A stretch of DNA of 6,806 nt from Bacteroidota bacterium (GTDB lineage Bacteria; Bacteroidota; Bacteroidia; Bacteroidales; VadinHA17): the NCBI GenBank assembly GCA_030593185.1, contig JAUVHQ010000114.1, forward strand, positions 1 through 6,806, written 5' to 3'. The notes beneath the pieces are model-generated. The model ran no database searches and had not been told where the DNA came from. It worked only from the letters and a program-made list of their open reading frames with translations. A program made the translations under genes and the position numbers. Positions 5,907-6,806 of the stretch are shown here, piece after piece; the stretch's first letter is position 1, and every line of letters begins with the position of its first letter.

Positions 5907-6806
5907 CTTTAATTTCTTTTATATCATCAATAAGCGTTGACAGATCATTACCACTGTAATGAAAATAATTGTATTCCAAACTCTCTTTTTCAGTATGTTC
6001 CTTTCCCTTTTCAAAAGGTGTTAGTTTTACAGGTAAAAAGGTTTTTCCAAGTTTATTGTTTGTTGAAAAAGAAAGATCGGTTTGTGATTGTAATTCTTTA
6101 AAAATATCTTCAGGTTTCTTTATTTGAAAACCTTCGTCCATCATTGCCTGAGCCAACAGGGATAGGGTTTTCCATGGTGTTCTTGTCTCTCCAGGCGCTT
6201 TTATTACCTGTTTTGTCTTCTTAATTTTTCTTTCAATATTAATTATGTGCCCTCTTGTTTCAAGGAAACTTGTTGTGGGGAAGAAGACATGTGCATATTT
6301 TGAGATATCTGTCAGAAACATATTTTGCTGAACAAAGAATTTCAGACTTGAAAGATCAGGATTACCGGGAATATCACCAAATACAAATAGTGATTCAATA
6401 GCATCTTTGCTTCTGTTGTTTATCATTTCGTTTCTTGATAACCCGGGAGTATTATTTAGTTTGATATTAAGATGATCAGACCATTTCTTAAAACTCTTTT
6501 TATCATCAATTCTGTTAAACCCTGGTAGTAAATAGGGATTCATGCCTGCAAAAGTCCCCCCATAATAGTTGCCTTCGCTTAAAAGGAACATTATCCTGCA
6601 ATTATCAGGGTTTTTCTGAAGAAGTTGAATATTATATAAGGTATTAAAACTATCAATACAATTTGCCCCCCGTAATATTCCATCACCTGTAAGAATGAGT
6701 AATTTCTTTGAATCTGAAATTAATTTAACAGATGAATTAGCCTGTGACTCGGAAATACCAAGCTGATTGCAGGCACTATTGAAATCCAACTCCTTTAATT
6801 GTAATT
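5899..6806 (-). CDS. NuoG / formate dehydrogenase alpha-like protein, C-terminal part (5' end outside window)
   Basis: This is the C-terminal part, about 302 residues, of a molybdopterin oxidoreductase-fold protein. Family landmarks are GNYYGGTFAGMNPYLLPGF (N-x-x-G-x-x-x-G-x-x-P-x-x-x-P-G type), then TPGLSRNEM, then FFVQQNMFLTDISKYAHVFFP (FDH: VVqDiFlTeTa..ADVVLP), then ETRGHIINIERK at 6261-6226 (FDH: EkdGTftNtERR), then APGETRTPW. The frame is open to the window edge. The apparent TTG start at 6789 is not credible because LQLKE is encoded in frame before it and the family domain is only partly present. About 90 residues follow the last landmark, too few for the usual C-terminal molybdopterin-dinucleotide-binding domain, so it resembles NuoG-like subunits that lack a complete cofactor site. 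Fe-S motifs would be in the missing N-terminus. It precedes the second NfnA/NfnB pair on the same strand and probably feeds or draws electrons from it. Confidence 0.75.
   Translation of the reverse strand, partial: LQLKELDFNSACNQLGISESQANSSVKLISDSKKLLILTGDGILRGANCIDSFNTLYNIQLLQKNPDNCRIMFLLSEGNYYGGTFAGMNPYLLPGFNRIDDKKSFKKWSDHLNIKLNNTPGLSRNEMINNRSKDAIESLFVFGDIPGNPDLSSLKFFVQQNMFLTDISKYAHVFFPTTSFLETRGHIINIERKIKKTKQVIKAPGETRTPWKTLSLLAQAMMDEGFQIKKPEDIFKELQSQTDLSFSTNNKLGKTFLPVKLTPFEKGKEHTEKESLEYNYFHYSGNDLSTLIDDIKEIKEG

Noticed and set aside
6787..6796. Ribosome binding site AAAGGAG followed by a TTG start for the NuoG-like protein
   Set aside because: AAAGGAG touches the TTG with no spacer, the frame stays open to the window edge, and the encoded domain is incomplete; these bases are simply Lys-Glu-Leu codons of a longer gene.

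Overview
The window is AT-rich, gene-dense bacterial DNA. Its protein style, the lack of clear Shine-Dalgarno sites and a CCTCC...GGAGG palindrome of a kind I recall from Bacteroidetes drafts suggest an anaerobic member of the Bacteroidetes. The phylum is an inference from style, not from a marker gene. Every recognisable gene but one belongs to soluble pyridine-nucleotide/ferredoxin electron transfer.

Layout: positions 1-239 hold no gene, only an AT-rich leader. Plus-strand genes follow: an NfnA-type FAD/[2Fe-2S] subunit (240-1073), an NfnB-type (GltA-like) flavoprotein (1076-2620) and an unrecognised cysteine-rich protein built from a duplicated zinc-ribbon unit (2658-3533). These three are closely spaced and read as one operon. 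After a 10-nt convergent gap comes a second operon on the minus strand. In its transcription order this is the C-terminal part of a NuoG/formate-dehydrogenase-like protein (running in from beyond 6806, stop at 5899), a gap with a palindromic repeat, a second NfnA-type subunit (5755-4943) and a second NfnB-type subunit (4938-3544).

How they may work together: NfnA+NfnB is the architecture of NADH-dependent ferredoxin:NADP+ oxidoreductase, which couples NADPH oxidation to NAD+ and ferredoxin reduction by flavin-based electron bifurcation, or runs in reverse. The first pair looks like a conventional NfnAB. The second pair is clearly diverged. Its NfnA has an atypical loop where NAD(H) should bind, and it sits behind a NuoG/FdhA-like gene, so it may exchange electrons with that protein or another partner instead of free NAD(H). 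No glutamate synthase large subunit is present, so the common 'glutamate synthase small chain' label is misleading here.

Most worth a second look: two diverged Nfn-type modules facing each other; the internally duplicated zinc-ribbon protein attached to the first; the altered nucleotide loop and NuoG-like neighbour of the second; a 32-bp perfect inverted repeat shared by the two nfnB-type genes, which hints at gene conversion; and a small palindromic element flanked by 10-bp direct repeats.
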